Of a stretch of 64,000 nucleotides of DNA, positions 48,191 through 60,200 are shown one piece after another. The notes under the pieces are model-generated. The model was given only the letters and a program-made list of their open reading frames with translations. It was not told the DNA's origin and did not search any database. Source of the stretch: Palaemon carinicauda. Lineage: Eukaryota; Arthropoda; Malacostraca; Decapoda; Palaemonidae. Each line of letters begins with the position of its first letter. The stretch's first letter is position 1. The DNA lies in NCBI RefSeq assembly GCF_036898095.1, contig NC_090745.1:85562217-85626216 (forward strand), written 5' to 3'. The position numbers and the translations under genes are program-made.

Positions 48191-49942
48191 TTAATCGAAT
48201 ATCTATGTTAACAAAATTATAAATTTCTTCGTGCCTCATTACGCATCATTGAACTAATCCTGTATATGTTATATAGATATTCCATAAAACATTTTCACCA
48301 TTCTAATATTCCCTTCATCCTCATCAAGATTTTTATCATCATTTCACTGAATTTTCACCTTCTTTATTCCTGTATGTTATGGAGTCTTCCTTGAGCTTGC
48401 AATAATATATTTAGAGATTGTTATTGTCATTGAAAATAAATTATGTCAGCTATCAGTAGAACTATTCAGTTCTCATCTTTGTAAAATAGTCCAGCAATTA
48501 TTTAAGCATCATAATAAAACGCAGATTCGAATTGAGTCGTTTTTAACCCTTATCAAAAAGCAACATTTTTCTTTGTTTTAGAAACTTTTCAAATGAAAGA
48601 GACCGGGCCAGAGTCAATACAGATATCGACTCTGGGCGGGACGATCTTAAATGAATGAACAAAGGATCCCTAACCAATAAAATAAAATAAATTACACTGG
48701 TGAGAATGTACAATTCTTATCCAATAAATGGAGCATTCCCTTATAATAAAAGGTGTGAAGGATCTATTTATCTTTCTTTTACGTTTTGTCGGATACACTA
48801 CCCATATCAACAGCACCTTGGTCTAATCTATATAAATACACACACGTTGTGTGTATATATAGGGGATTTATATGATATAATTCCTACCCAAAACACTTAT
48901 AACATACTTGAAAAAACTAAATATTGAAATTTTCCGCCAATCCAAACGAGTATAATTCACCATTTTACTCGAGTAGACTTCAAATAAGGATTTTGAGTCT
49001 GGGAATTACTCACATCATATTCATTTCCAAATTAAATACCCAGGTTATACCAATGATAAAAGTCGGCTACATGGCGAAGGAAATGACATACTCGCACAAA
49101 ATTTTTACATTGTTCCCTTAAACGAGGACTTACCTTATACTACATACATACAAGAAAATTTGTATATAAAAATTCAAGTGAGGTGTAATTAAGCAGCTTG
49201 ATATATAATGTTTGAATATATACATTGTGCATTACCGTTTAAATAAAAGGGATAAATTCGAAACTTTACCTAAATACAGGAATTTTTTTAAACAACTCTT
49301 ACTATATGTTAAATCCCACAAAAATAATGGAGCATACAGTTCTATAATACCCCTCTTTACGTCAGTTCAACATACAGTACGTCAGTTCAACATACAGTAC
49401 GTCAGTTCAGATTTCTAGTCAATTCTTGCACCTTACGTCGATCTGCAAGTCATGAAATAACAATGACAGCACTGAACTGTAAAATACTGTATTTCACATG
49501 GATACTCAATAATATAAGTATTAGGTTTTTTTTTTAATGATAGCAGGTTATAAATAGTTTTTCGTGTTTAGAACATATTCAGGGAACCTTTAAGTCCGTC
49601 ATTTTACACAGCCAAAACCCAACCTACGTTGAAAGTTCATTCACGCCAAGCCTCTCGGAAACGAGAACGAGAGTAGGGTATTACTGTATATCATTTCTCC
49701 CTACAGGGCAACTTTCATCTACCGATCTCTTTAGCTGATAAAAACATTAATATCATTCAGGATAACCATAGTATCCCATATCTATATGCCTGCAACTTAC
49801 ACGAAAAGACGGTCAACACTGCCATACATGGTATTCAAATTGCTACTCAAAGTTTTCAGAGACATAAATAAATAAAAGAATCGTAAAGCGTTATTTCAAG
49901 GGGGTGAAAATACTCAAAACCTACAAAAAATAATGACAAATA
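48191..49942. other. AT-rich stretch without genes
   Basis: 1.75 kb. Holds a short hairpin at 48604-48640 and a 20-bp tandem repeat at 49361-49406 (ACATACAGTACGTCAGTTCA, about 2.3 copies). Two weak acceptor-like sites (before 48582 and before 49708) were considered and not accepted as exons. Confidence 0.6.
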
Positions 49943-50150
49943 TGACAAATTCGTAGATAATTTGTATTTTTCCCAAATATACAAACCTTAGCTATTTAGT
50001 AGGGGTATTACTTTCGGCGTAGCTGAAATGACGAGCCATTAAAATTTAACGAGGGTTGACTACCCACACCGCTAGTTAGCGGGGTAGGGAGGGTAGCTTG
50101 CTACCCGCTACCACTCCCCCTCACACACCTGTGATTGAGCTCACTTTGCT
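49943..50150 (-). repeat. Right inverted terminal repeat of DIRS 2
   Basis: Inverse of 57026-57207: shared GCTGAAATGACGAGCCATTA, ACGAGGGTT, TCACACACCTGTGATTGAGC. As in DIRS 1 the right end has an extra terminal segment (49943-49990). Confidence 0.87.
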
Positions 50151-50196
50151 TGGAGGTAGGACTTCAAGGGGGATAGAGCTGGCGGGCATGTTTGGT

Positions 50197-50295
50197 TAAA
50201 TAGCTAAGGTTTGTTTAGTTAGGAAAAATACAAATTATCTATGAATTTGTCATTTGTTCCATAACTGGCAAATAAAACACACTATTTAATAGGGG
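50197..50295. repeat. Internal complementary region of DIRS 2
   Basis: TAAATAGCTAAGGTTTGT to ATGAATTTGTCA (50197-50253) is the reverse complement of the right end 49943-49998; TTTGTTCCATAACTGG to ATTTAATAGGGG (50254-50295) is the reverse complement of the left end at about 57165-57207. Same design as in DIRS 1. Confidence 0.87.
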
Positions 50296-50739
50296 TGACT
50301 CACCCATTAGGATGGGTGAACGTCCCAGCCAGTGTGGCTTTTGGGCTTTGCCCGGGGGCTCCTTATCTGAGTGTGTTACCACTCAAGAAATAAGGAGCCC
50401 CTGCACCTCGCTAAAACCTTTCTACGCAAGGTCTGCGGCCTACGCGAGCTGTGTGTGAAGTTATGTAGGAGTGTGACTCGTCCTAAAAAGTTGTTCCGAA
50501 GTTCCTTAGATGGAAAACTGTGTACTAGGACTTCCCCAATACCACCTCATCAGGGTATGGGGACGTAAGAGTATTAATCTTAATACTAGGAACACAAGGA
50601 AGCATGGTTTACCTGCAGTTGTTTGAGGTCAGCTATGCAGAGAACCAAGGATGCTGATTTCCCCAACGGATGGGATGATGAAGAAAAGAATAAGAGCCAG
50701 TTAAACATTTTCATTCATGCAGACTAAAACTGGGTAACA

Positions 50740-51906
50740 ATGCCCTCAACCTTCTGCTACTTGTCCAATAAGGAGCTTGAGGTTTTAAACCAGCTTTTGT
50801 GCAGCCACCACAGGACCGATAGAAAACGTATCGAGTCTCCTGTGGGTCACTTCTTGCAGGTAGTGGGATGTGAACGTGTTCTGACATTTCCACACCCCAG
50901 CTTGAAGAACCTGCGTCACTGACATGTGCTCTGGGGCAACGTGACGAAGGAGGGTCTGGATTCAGTGGAAAGTTAATGACCCTGCGAATCCATGCTGAGA
51001 TGGTGTTCTTGGTGACCCTCCTCTTAGTCCTTCCTGTGCTGACGAATAGTGCTGGCCCACGAGGACGGTCTGCGGCTGTTCTCTTAAGGTACAGCCTCAA
51101 GCTCCTTACTGGGCATAGTAAGATATGGTCTGGGTCATCTGTTACAGTACGGAGACTAGAAATGCGGAAGGAGTCAAATCGAGGATCCGCTACTCCCGGG
51201 TTCTGAGTCTTAGCAATAAACTCAGGGACGAAGCTGAACGTTACCGCTGCCCATCCCCTTGAATGGGAGATGACATATGAGAGACCATGAAGATCACAGA
51301 CTCACTTGGCCGAGGCCAAAGCTAGCAGGAAAACCGTCTTCCAAGTCAGGTGGCGATCTGTTGCCTGGCATAATGGTTCATAGGGAGGCCTCTTAAGAGA
51401 CCCGAGAACTCGAACCACGTTCCATGGGGGAGGTCTCACTTCTGACCGTGGGCAGGTAAGTTCATAAATCCGTATGAGTAGAGAAAGTTTCCTTTCAGTC
51501 TGAAGCCGAGGCTTAAGGCTGAGCAATAGCCTTCCACTGCCGAGACTAACAGGCGCATTTCCTCACGCAAATACACGAGGAACTCTGCTATTGCTGGAAT
51601 AGTGGCATCGAGTGGAGATATACCCCTTCCATGGCACCAACCACAGAAGACTTTCCACTTTGCCTGGTAGACTGCTGCTGATGATTTCCGCAAATGTCCA
51701 GACATCCTAACCCCAACTTGTTGCGGAAATCCTCTCTCAGAAAAGAGATGCTGGATAGTCTCCAAGCGCGAAGTCGTAGCGAAGCTACCGCGTGGTGGAA
51801 GATGTTGGTGTGTGGTTGTTTGAGTAGATTGAGTATTGGAGGGAGTTCTCCTGGAGCCTCCGTTAGGAGTTGCAGAAGGTCTGGGAACAATTCTGCGTGA
51901 TGCCAT
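50740..51906 (-). pseudogene. Tyrosine recombinase of DIRS 2, frameshifted
   Basis: Starts in the frame 51906-51436 (KSSAAVYQAKWKVFCGWCHG, core-binding part), shifts to 51526-51302 (RPPYEPLCQATDRHLTWKTV, then FLLALASAK before box I), and continues at 51100 (LYLKRTAADRPRGPALFVST, TKNTISAWIRRVI). The catalytic Tyr block TSHYLQE is readable in another frame with the Tyr codon at 50860-50862. At least three frame breaks. Confidence 0.8.
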
Positions 51907-52634
51907 AGCGGACCTATGACGGTCATGGAAAGATTGACCAATGTTCTAGTCTTGTTGAGTACCCTCCTCATCAGACAGAACAGGGGAAAGGCGTAAAAGT
52001 CGATGTTGTCCCACCATCGTTGGAAAGCATCTTGCCAGACAGCCTTGGGGTCTGGGACTGGAGAACAGTACAGCGGGAGCCCGAAGTTCAGGGCAGTTGC
52101 AAAGAGGTCCATAGTCGGAGAACCCCACAAAGCCGGGACTTTGTTGGCTACTAAATGATTCAAAGACCACTCGGTACTCACTATCTGAGATGCTCTGCTT
52201 AGATTGTCGGCGAGCGCATTCCTTTCGCCTGGAATGAAGCGTGCCGATAGTGGTATCGAGTGGATTTTGGCCCATCTCAGTCTCTCTACTGCTAGATGGG
52301 ATAGTTGCTGCGAAAAAGTACCTCCTTGTTTGTTGATGTAGGCCTCTACTGTGGTATTGTCGCTCATCACCACCACAGAGTGACTTGCCAGGTACTGTTG
52401 GAACTGTTGAAGGGCCAGAAAGACAGCCTTCATCTCTAAGAGATTTATGTGGAGGTACTTTTCTGACTCTAACCAGAGGCCTGAGGTTGTGCGGTGGAGC
52501 CCCCACCCTTTTTTTGAAGCATCAATTTTCGTAGATTTTCGTCTGTCACCCACCACTGGAGGTCGGTCAGTTCCGCAGGTCCGATGGGGATCTTGATTCC
52601 ACCGGGACTTGAGTCGCCACTGGATGGATCTCAT
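51588..52634 (-). pseudogene. RNase H and linker of DIRS 2
   Basis: An open frame of 348 codons: KIDASKKGWGLHRTTSGLWL (first Asp), HINLLEMKAVFLALQQF (Glu), VVMSDNTTVEAYINKQGG (Asp), ERNALADNLSRASQIVSTEW (final Asp block). All four acidic residues are present. The C-part DPKAVWQDAFQRWW and onward is the linker seen in DIRS polyproteins before the recombinase, whose frame overlaps this one at 51906. The domain itself looks intact; it is called a pseudogene only because the adjacent RT and recombinase are broken. Confidence 0.8.
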
Positions 52635-52639
52635 CCTGA

Positions 52640-53622
52640 GGCGACCATTGGGAACTAGACGGGCCAGCGATGAAAGGTGGCCGAGGAGACGTAGCCACGA
52701 CTGGGCTGGAAGTTCTTCTGAGAAAAGGTCTTGCGACCTTTCTCAGCCTAGCTAACCTGTCGTCTGATGGGAAGGCTTTGTGGAGAGAGGTGTCTATAAT
52801 CATGCCTAAGTATATCAGTCTTTGAGTGGGAAGCAGAGAGGACTTCTCAAGATTTACCATGATCCCCAGATCCTGGCAAAGTTCCAGAAGTTTGTCTCGG
52901 TGTTGAAGAAGGGTTAACACCGAGTCTGCTGGATTAGCCAGTCGTCCAGATAACGGAGGAGACAGATGCCAATCCTGTGTGCCCAAAATGATACTAAGGT
53001 GAACACTGGTAAAGACTTGTGGTGCTGTGGAAAGACCGAAGCACAGCACCTTGAACTGGTATATTCTGTTGTCCAAGCTGAATCTTAAGTACTTCCTTGA
53101 AGATGGATGGACTGGGATCTGGAAGTATGCGTCCTTTAAGTCCAGTGTGCACATGAAGTCTTGCGGTCTTACTGCTAGTCTGACCGTGTCTGCCGTCTCC
53201 ATGCTGAACGGAGTTTGTATGACAAACTTGTTCAGAGCTGAGAGGTCGATAACTGGTCTCCAGCCTCCAGACGCCTTCTTTACAAGAAAGAGTTGACTGA
53301 AGAAGCCTGGGAATCCGTCTAGGACCTCTTGGAGAGCGCCCTTCTTCAACAGAGTCTGGACTTCTGCCCGAATGGCTTGCCCCCTTGCCGATGCCATGGC
53401 AAGGGTGGTCAATGACACTGGATTCCTGGTCAGGGGAGGTAGAGATGTTATGAAAGGGACACAATATCCTAGACTGATCACGGAGCTTGTCCAGGAATCG
53501 GCCACGAGTTGCTTCCACCTGTTTGCGCAACAATGTAGGCATCCCCCCACTGGTGGAAATGTAGGGGGACTGCCTATCCTAGCGTTTGCAGCCTCGGCTG
53601 CTCCCACTAAGATTTTTACCAC
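52640..53622 (-). pseudogene. Reverse transcriptase of DIRS 2, active-site frame broken
   Basis: The frame 53622-52567 reads FFSQLFLVKKASGGWRPVID, then DLKDAYFQIPVHPSSRKYLR, FGLSTAPQVFT and, after a gap, YLGMIIDTSLHKAF, all typical of DIRS/Ty3-like RT. The catalytic box LLRYLDDWL lies at about 52938-52956 in another frame; two opposite frameshifts on either side carry the main frame past it. Any product of the open frame would lack the YLDD. Confidence 0.85.
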
Positions 53623-53782
53623 CCCTGGAGGACTTTTTGGTTTTCCTGTCTTTGACAGGAAAGGGCTTAGACACCATTGTTTTCGCTGCAGTTGTCATCA
53701 TAGTGGTCTTGGTTGGACGGGACTGCTGTGGTGCTGGGGGTTTGTAGGGCTTAAATGTTAAAGCCCTACGGAGGAGGGAGTC

Positions 53783-54334
53783 TTAATGGGACTTCCTCCA
53801 CCTCTCAGCAGCATGTTCCACATCCTTAGGCTCGAACAGAACAGACCCCTCTATGGAGGAATGTCTGAGCCTATTGATCTCGGCACAAGGGACCTTCTGG
53901 TGGAACCTCTCATCTACTGTATCCCGACTTTTCAGGATGGTATTTGCCCACAAGTTCGAGACTTGGTGGGCTAGAAACTTGATCGTGAGAGTACCTGAGA
54001 GAAGGAAAGATTCCATAGCTTTCCTGGTACGTTCCTTGGAGAAATACTCAGATCGCATCAGGATACCTAAGGTCCCCAACCAGATATCAAACCACTTAGT
54101 AGGTTGCATAGCACACTTCGCAACCTTCTCCTGGTTGAGGATCTCGGCTGCCGAGAACGAGACCTGCCGGTTGGAGTGTCTCTCAAGAGGAACTCCCCTG
54201 GTTAGCTCCTCCAACGAATGGTGAAGTGGAAGAGCTGAACAAGGCTCCTCTAGGATCTCGAAGTACCTCCTCTGCTGTATGCGAGGAGGTGGGAGGCGCT
54301 TGTTCATGGTACCGGAATGGTTGGAGGAGGACAT
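53783..54334 (-). pseudogene. Gag C-terminal part of DIRS 2
   Basis: 183 codons with RYFEILEEPCSALPLHHSLE, QPTKWFDIWLGTLGILMRSE and FLAHQVSNLWANTILKSRDT, ending EHAAERWRKSH. It precedes RT by about 160 bp, the normal gag-pol order. Helical, no named domain recognised. Confidence 0.65.
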
Positions 54335-54438
54335 CTCAGAGAGCTACTGGGCGATCTTGTCCCTGGTACTCTTTACCCCTTGAGACCAAGGCAGGGTTGC
54401 ACTGGTCTTAGACAGTTTTTGAGTACCAAAAATGCGGT

Positions 54439-55462
54439 CTAGGACCGTGTCTTTGCCCTCTCTAGGGAGGATCTCTGGGTCGGAAAACCTGTTGAGAACC
54501 CTCGAGTCAGAATCTGCCAGAAGGCGTGTTCTGACTCCTGCTGGTCTCCTCCTGTTGTAGGACTTGCAGCTAAGTCTCCTTCTATCCCCGAAGGCTCTTC
54601 TTGGGGAGAGTCGCGGACATTCCCCAAGTGGCTGGCTGGCTCCATCCTAGCCCTAGTAGATGACTTTGGCAATGTTTTGGAGTTTTTAGATTCCTTCCGG
54701 GGAAGGATGTAAGACTCCAACATTGATGAGTGTTGCATGTCCCTTCTATTCCCGGACTGTGAGGAACTCTCAGCGTGAAGAGAGGTTTCCTCCATTGGTG
54801 CAATGGGGGAAAATCTCTCTTAGCGTGGTTCCCTTGGTGAAGGAAGATCTTCGTCTGAAAGGGATGGAGAGATAGTCTGAGAAATAGGATGAACTTGCCT
54901 TGATAGTCTGAATGGAGTCAGTTTTGCCCTCGGGGAAGTGACCGCGTCCAGAGGAAGCCATGGTTCCGTGTCCTAGATCAGATAGGACAGGCTTAAAAGC
55001 CTGGGTTACGGCTATGATCAGGGCACTGAACCAGGGCTGCTGGCTGAGATATGCACTGTCAGACATACCCCCTGAAGGGAAAGGGACCGAAGGATCCCTG
55101 GGAGGAGTTACTGGTACGGGTGGGTTCACCTTAAGAAGTAGCTTTGGGATTCTGAACCCCTCTGCATGTTTCCCTTCTTCCACAATGCGCGGTGGTATGC
55201 GCTTGCGGGGAAGAGAATGAGGCGATGGCGACCTTGCCAGACGCGGGAGAATATTCGCGCAGGCGAGCAAGAGAATCATGATGAGCGCGCGGGAGAGTGT
55301 TCGCGCGCCTGTCAAAGAATTAGGGTGCGCGCAGGAGAGAATGTCTCCTAGCGACGGGAGCGCGGGAGAATGATGGCGCGCGTCTCTAGGAGAGAGAGAG
55401 GGTGCCCGTGCGCCGTATCTCTGTGAGTGAGCGCAGGAGAAAGGTAACGCACAGATAAGCAC
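54439..55462 (-). pseudogene. Gag middle part of DIRS 2
   Basis: Two overlapping frames, 55462-54770 (PSVPFPSGGMSDSAYLSQQP, WFSALIIAVTQAFKPVLSDL) and 54795-54439 (acidic, Ser-rich, SPTTGGDQQESEHAFWQILT). A frameshift near 54780 separates them, and stops separate them from 54334. Confidence 0.6.
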
Positions 55463-55860
55463 GAGACTGGTGACCGCTGGCGCGCCATTAAAAGATGGCC
55501 CACAGGTGAGGGCATCAGGGTTGTTGCCTCACCTACGAACTTGCGTGCAGGAGAGTGATGGCGCGCAGGCTTTGTCTGGCACATTGGCTGGCGCGCAAGA
55601 TGGCACTCGGGAGAGCGTGATGTGGGGCGCAGATGTTGGTACGCGGGAGAGCGTTGTTGCGCAGGAGAACGTTGGCGCACAGGTAACTGGCGCGCAGGTG
55701 AGGGCTGGCACGCAGATGGGCACTGGCGTGTAGGAGATCATGGGCGCAGGGCGCGTCGGTGCGGGAGAGCCCTGGCGCGCAGGAGATCGTTGGCGCATGT
55801 GGGCGCGCATGGCGCGTGGTCGAACTCTGGTCGAGTTGGCGAGTAAGTTGGAAGGTCAGC
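55230..55860 (-). repeat. Coding minisatellite in gag of DIRS 2
   Basis: GC-rich words GCGCGCAGG, GCGGGAGA and GGCGCGC recur at irregular 15-40 bp spacing. On the minus strand they encode Arg-Ser-Pro-Ala runs such as MRQRSPARQGSPAP in one frame and Ala-Pro-Thr runs in the next. Several overlapping frames are open, as expected of a low-stop GC repeat. Confidence 0.75.
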
Positions 55861-56252
55861 AGGTCTGTCGGGTGGATGGTCGACGTGTCCTTTAAAAGGA
55901 CAACCATCCACCTAAGGAGATCACGAACGATCTGCACAGAGGTCCAGGACCGAAGTCACAAGACTGGTTGCAGGTGCAGTGATGGATGATCGGTCTAGAG
56001 GCTCCTCTGCGGGGGACTGCATAGACGACGTTGAACCAAAGAGGTGGCTCCTCACCGCAGGTAAAGGAAGGCCTCTAAGGCGAAGAGAAAGGCGAGCCTT
56101 CCGACGGATGCGCCCTCAGGGGGCCGTTGGATCAGCAAGTTGACTGTCAGCAGTCCTCCGAAGAGGAGTCTCTGTAGGTGAACTCCTCCGAGGGGGAGAA
56201 ACACTAGCAGGAGAGACTGATGATAAACTTATGTTTCCCCCTCGGAGGATGG

Positions 56253-56930
56253 TCAGGAACGGGAAACTAAGCCGTCAGCTACCGTAGAGGCTGTAGTGGC
56301 AGAGGAGATGGGAGACACTGCATGAGACACCTCTGACACAACAACGTCGACAAGTGTCAGGGGATCTACCTCTGACGGTGACGACGATTGCTTGACAGAA
56401 GCACCCAGGCGGATGTAATCAAGCAAAACCACCTTGGAGGGCGAACCAGTGAGTCCCAAGGAGGACCAAACCTGAAAAAGGGAAGTTAGTGACATGGCCT
56501 CCCCTTGGGGGAGAGGTGGAGCTGCTTCGCTAGGGGAAGCAACGTCATCTTTCGAGACCCGAGGTTGGACAGAAATAAATCGGTTTACGCTACTACTCGA
56601 CGGTCTCTCAAAAGAGACCGATCGAGTGGCAGCTTAGGAGGAGGTTTGGGCGACGGAAGAAGAGGCCTTGGGTTTTTCTTCCTTCAAAGCAACCTTCAAA
56701 GGAGAAACATCCCGATTGGACCTCTTCCACCATCGTGAAAACCTCTCCCACTGGGAGGAAGACCACTCCTTACACTCACTACACTTGTTGACACTAACAC
56801 ACCATTGGCCTCTGCAAGAAGGACAAAGGGCGTGAGGATCGGTCTCGACCGGCGACATGAATGTTCCACAGGGGCGGTCGGGAAGTCCAGGGCAGGTGCG
56901 CATGGTCGCAGAAGCCAACTTCACACACAC
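56253..56930 (-). pseudogene. Gag N-terminus of DIRS 2 with Cys cluster
   Basis: A frame from 56930 to 56253 with one TAA at about 56634. Opens TCPGLPDRPCGTFMSPVETD, then HALCPSCRGQWC and KCSECKEWSSSQWERFSRWW, a Cys-rich region like the gag start of DIRS 1, then an acidic Ser-rich stretch. Role in RNA or protein binding is inferred from the Cys pattern. Confidence 0.7.
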
Positions 56931-57025
56931 AGACTAAGAGAAAAGAAAAAGCAAAAAAGCATTAATGGCTGCCAAATATCGGCGAGGATGAAGAGCGGCA
57001 ACGTCCGTTCACTATCCGAGCTGAG

Positions 57026-57207
57026 AGCAAAGTGAGCTCAATCACAGGTGTGTGAGGCGCAGCGGTAGCAAGCTTCCCTCCCTACCCCCGCTAACTAGTG
57101 GTGTGGGTAGTTAACCCTCGTTAAAAATTAATGGCTCGTCATTTCAGCCACGCCAAAAGTAATACCCTCATTAAATAGCATGGTTTGTATTCCAGTTACG
57201 GAACAAA
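57026..57207 (-). repeat. Left inverted terminal repeat of DIRS 2
   Basis: Inverse of 49985-50150. The element's 5' end is near 57207 (GGAACAAAT on the + strand). Confidence 0.85.
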
Positions 57208-60200
57208 TTAGTTCTAGGGCTTGCTATTTTTTTTTCTTTTAAATCCTTGCCAAACCTATTTTGGAAAAAAAAAAGGGAATGTTTTAACACTCACCCCAAT
57301 TTTGAAGGATGGCCACCTGGAAGAAAAGAAAAATCTTAAAAAATTAAATTAGAGGATTTGGCAATAATAACTATAACTATATGTTATGTAATAATTTATA
57401 AACTATCATAAAACAGTATGTATTGGTTGCTTACTTTTTTCTTAATGATTACAGCATCTATAGTGTAATCTACTATAACGATGAAGCAATTCCATATATG
57501 TGTATGTGTGTGTGTGTAGTTGAACCCCACCAAAACTTGAAAGTATAATCGAATGTGGATCAAGGACAATGGTTCCTCAAAATTCAGATCTTTGCACTGA
57601 CAATGTCTCTTCAACTGTATTAAGACTTAAAATTCTGAATATGATTCTCGATTGAAAATTTACTTATAAGAAACATATTTGGAATCTTTCTTCTTCAATT
57701 GCACAAAAAATTGGCTTAATGAATATCTTTTAAGATTTGTAATGATAATCCAACTGGAGGAAATGCTTCAATTCTTTCATTCTACGTTCTTCTGAGTACT
57801 GTTGCCCCATTTGGTTTTCCGCTGTTAATTCCTAACTTAATTTGCTAGCCAAAAACTTTTAGTCCATTAAATTCTTTACTCCTGATCTGGATATTACCTT
57901 CTGGTACCATCGCACAGTTAGTTCTTTATGTATGTTGCATAATATTTTTCTTTGTGTATGTTGCATAATATTTTTCTTAACAAACTATACCTTCCTTCAA
58001 ATAGTACTAGATATGCACAGTGCTCAGTCTCCATCTTGAATGGAGTCTGCAACACAGATGATCAGTCTCCAGCCGACTGAGGAAACTTGGAGATTCGTTC
58101 TATTCAACCAGCAGCAGGTTCTTTTCAAGCTATGGTTGAACTCGGTGGTTATGATGACAATGTCATTAGATTACAAGGGAGAAGAGTATGAAAGCTGGCA
58201 AAAGATAGATGGTAACCGGAACGAAGAACCTTTGCAGATCACTTTCAAGCTCTGCGCAACTACCACTTAGCCCAATCGTTGGATAGGCATTTCCCTACTT
58301 GTAGCAGTCTCTTAAAAGTCCTCTCGACTCCTCAACTCTCCCAAACTGGGACGAAAGGAAGGAGCATAGTCGACGCTACTGTGAGAAGTATATGGGGTTG
58401 ACAGGGATGCCCCCATTATTGAAGAAACCAGAAACTTCTTGGTGCCAACTTCATTCAGGAGTCTTTTTGCTCTTAAATGATATACAGTAACCTTATGGAA
58501 TGGGTATTCTTGTCGAGTTCTTATCCTGCTCTACTGTGCTATCCACATCCCATGCCAGGAAAAGCTCGAAGCTCTGATGAAACGAGAAATTACAGAGCTT
58601 AGGCTTCTCTCTGGTCAGCAAACTTTGCAACCCCAGTTCCCCTGCATTTCAAAACCAAGTTGACCCACTTGATAACTAACTGATGCATAAGAAAGTGACC
58701 CTCTTCACTTAAAACAGTACAAGATCAGCTTATTCTCAGGTGGAGTCTCATCCTGAGAAGCAATGTAGGACACTTGCCCAGACCAGTGGCCCAATCAGGA
58801 CGTTGAATGCAGGCTTTCCATTGCAGTGGCTTCGATGAAAACTGATTCCAATGCTATTTTATACTGTTCCTCCTGCATCTAGTTTTTCAAGTGCCGTTCC
58901 TGATACCAACATTTTTATCGCAGCGTCTATTTGTAAGGGAGGAAGGCCGGCGGACTCGGGGTCATAAAACTTCTTACATGTCACTGCTGGAAGCAGGATC
59001 TTACTCGAGCATAGGAAGTTCCTTGCTATCCAAGAGAGTACATTATCAAGGGCATCTCGGGCAACATCCGACCTAGATAATTGAAGGACAGGTTTTGACC
59101 CTTGAGGAACATCAAAGCGACAATTAATAGATGTCTTTCCTCCCGTGACTGGTTTTCTTGTTGACTCCCCAAGATTGTTGAACTGTCGAAGGTCGATTCC
59201 ATTTCCGGATATTCAGCTTCCGCTGGTCTGACAACAGGTGTGGCTGGGTTGAAATTGTCCCTGGACTCTTCCTCTTAAGAGCTTGCGAAGTCTCGACTCA
59301 TTCCAAACGTACCTCCAGGGGTAACATATATTCAGTTGGGTCCTAAATCTAACCACGGACAATAACCCGATGATGTTGAGGCAATGGTCCTGGGGTTTCT
59401 TCTTATTCCAGAAGGTATCTTTCATTGTTATGTAAGCCTTGTGTGACAGCAAAGGGCTCTATACCTCTGAGAAGAGCAATGAGAAGACCTGCGACCGACA
59501 GTCTCAGGGAAACGGAATCCTCAAAAATAATTCCAGAATTCTCTGACTTGGATTCTTTCAATTTCTCCATGCCTTCCAAGTTTGTCCGTTGTGGGGAGAA
59601 CATTTCCTTGTTAGGAAAGTGGATAACTTCTGTTTCTCTTCTCAGGATCTATGCTAAAAGGAAGAAAAAAGGGACTTTCATTGAGGAATCACCTGAAAAA
59701 TGATCGTTGGCATTATCTGTCGATAAGCGCAGTTATGAAGTGTTCACTCTAAAGAATGATTCTTCGTGGATCGATCATGTGAAAACTCATCCCGTAGAGG
59801 GTAAAATGAGTCTCTGACAATGAAATGTTGGGAGTATAGAGCATGCTCTACTGCTGCATCTGAGAATGATGATATAACCAAAGACCATGACCCCAGGTCA
59901 TTCCCTCATGAGTAGTGTCACGTGAAAACTCTCCTTCTGCATAAGACTTAGGTTGTTCGGAACATGAAGTACGTCAGGAACCAAAGTGTCAAGATGTAGT
60001 GAGTAGGGGAATCTTTTTCCCTCTCTCTCCTGATAGCTAGATGGTGCATATGATGGAAATGGAGGATAGGCAATACCCTTACTCCTACCAGTAGTGAGTA
60101 TGTTTGTTCTTATGAGAAAAAGAACAGGCAGCCATTGTGTAAGCCCTTGTAACAAATATGGCAAAAGTAACCTCTCATTAGATGGTGAGCATAGCTTTCT

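Larger units (their letters stand above)
49943..57207 (-). mobile_element. DIRS-type retrotransposon 2, nearly complete
   Basis: 7.27 kb on the minus strand: left ITR 57026-57207, gag 56930-53783, RT 53622-52640, RNase H 52634-51588, tyrosine recombinase 51906-50740, ICR 50197-50295, right ITR 49943-50150. Every expected DIRS part is present in order. Stops and frameshifts show it is dead. No target-site duplication. It belongs to another subfamily than DIRS 1, because the ITRs differ. Confidence 0.87.

Noticed and set aside
48582..48652. Possible further exon after TTTGTTTTAG, reading TFQMKETGPESIQISTLG
   Set aside because: Joining from exon 17 in phase creates TAA at the junction, and the frame lacks any sushi Cys.
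49708..49736. Possible terminal exon after CTCCCTACAG (WQLSSTDLFS then stop)
   Set aside because: Phase would allow it, but it is only ten residues with no family support; kept as a note.
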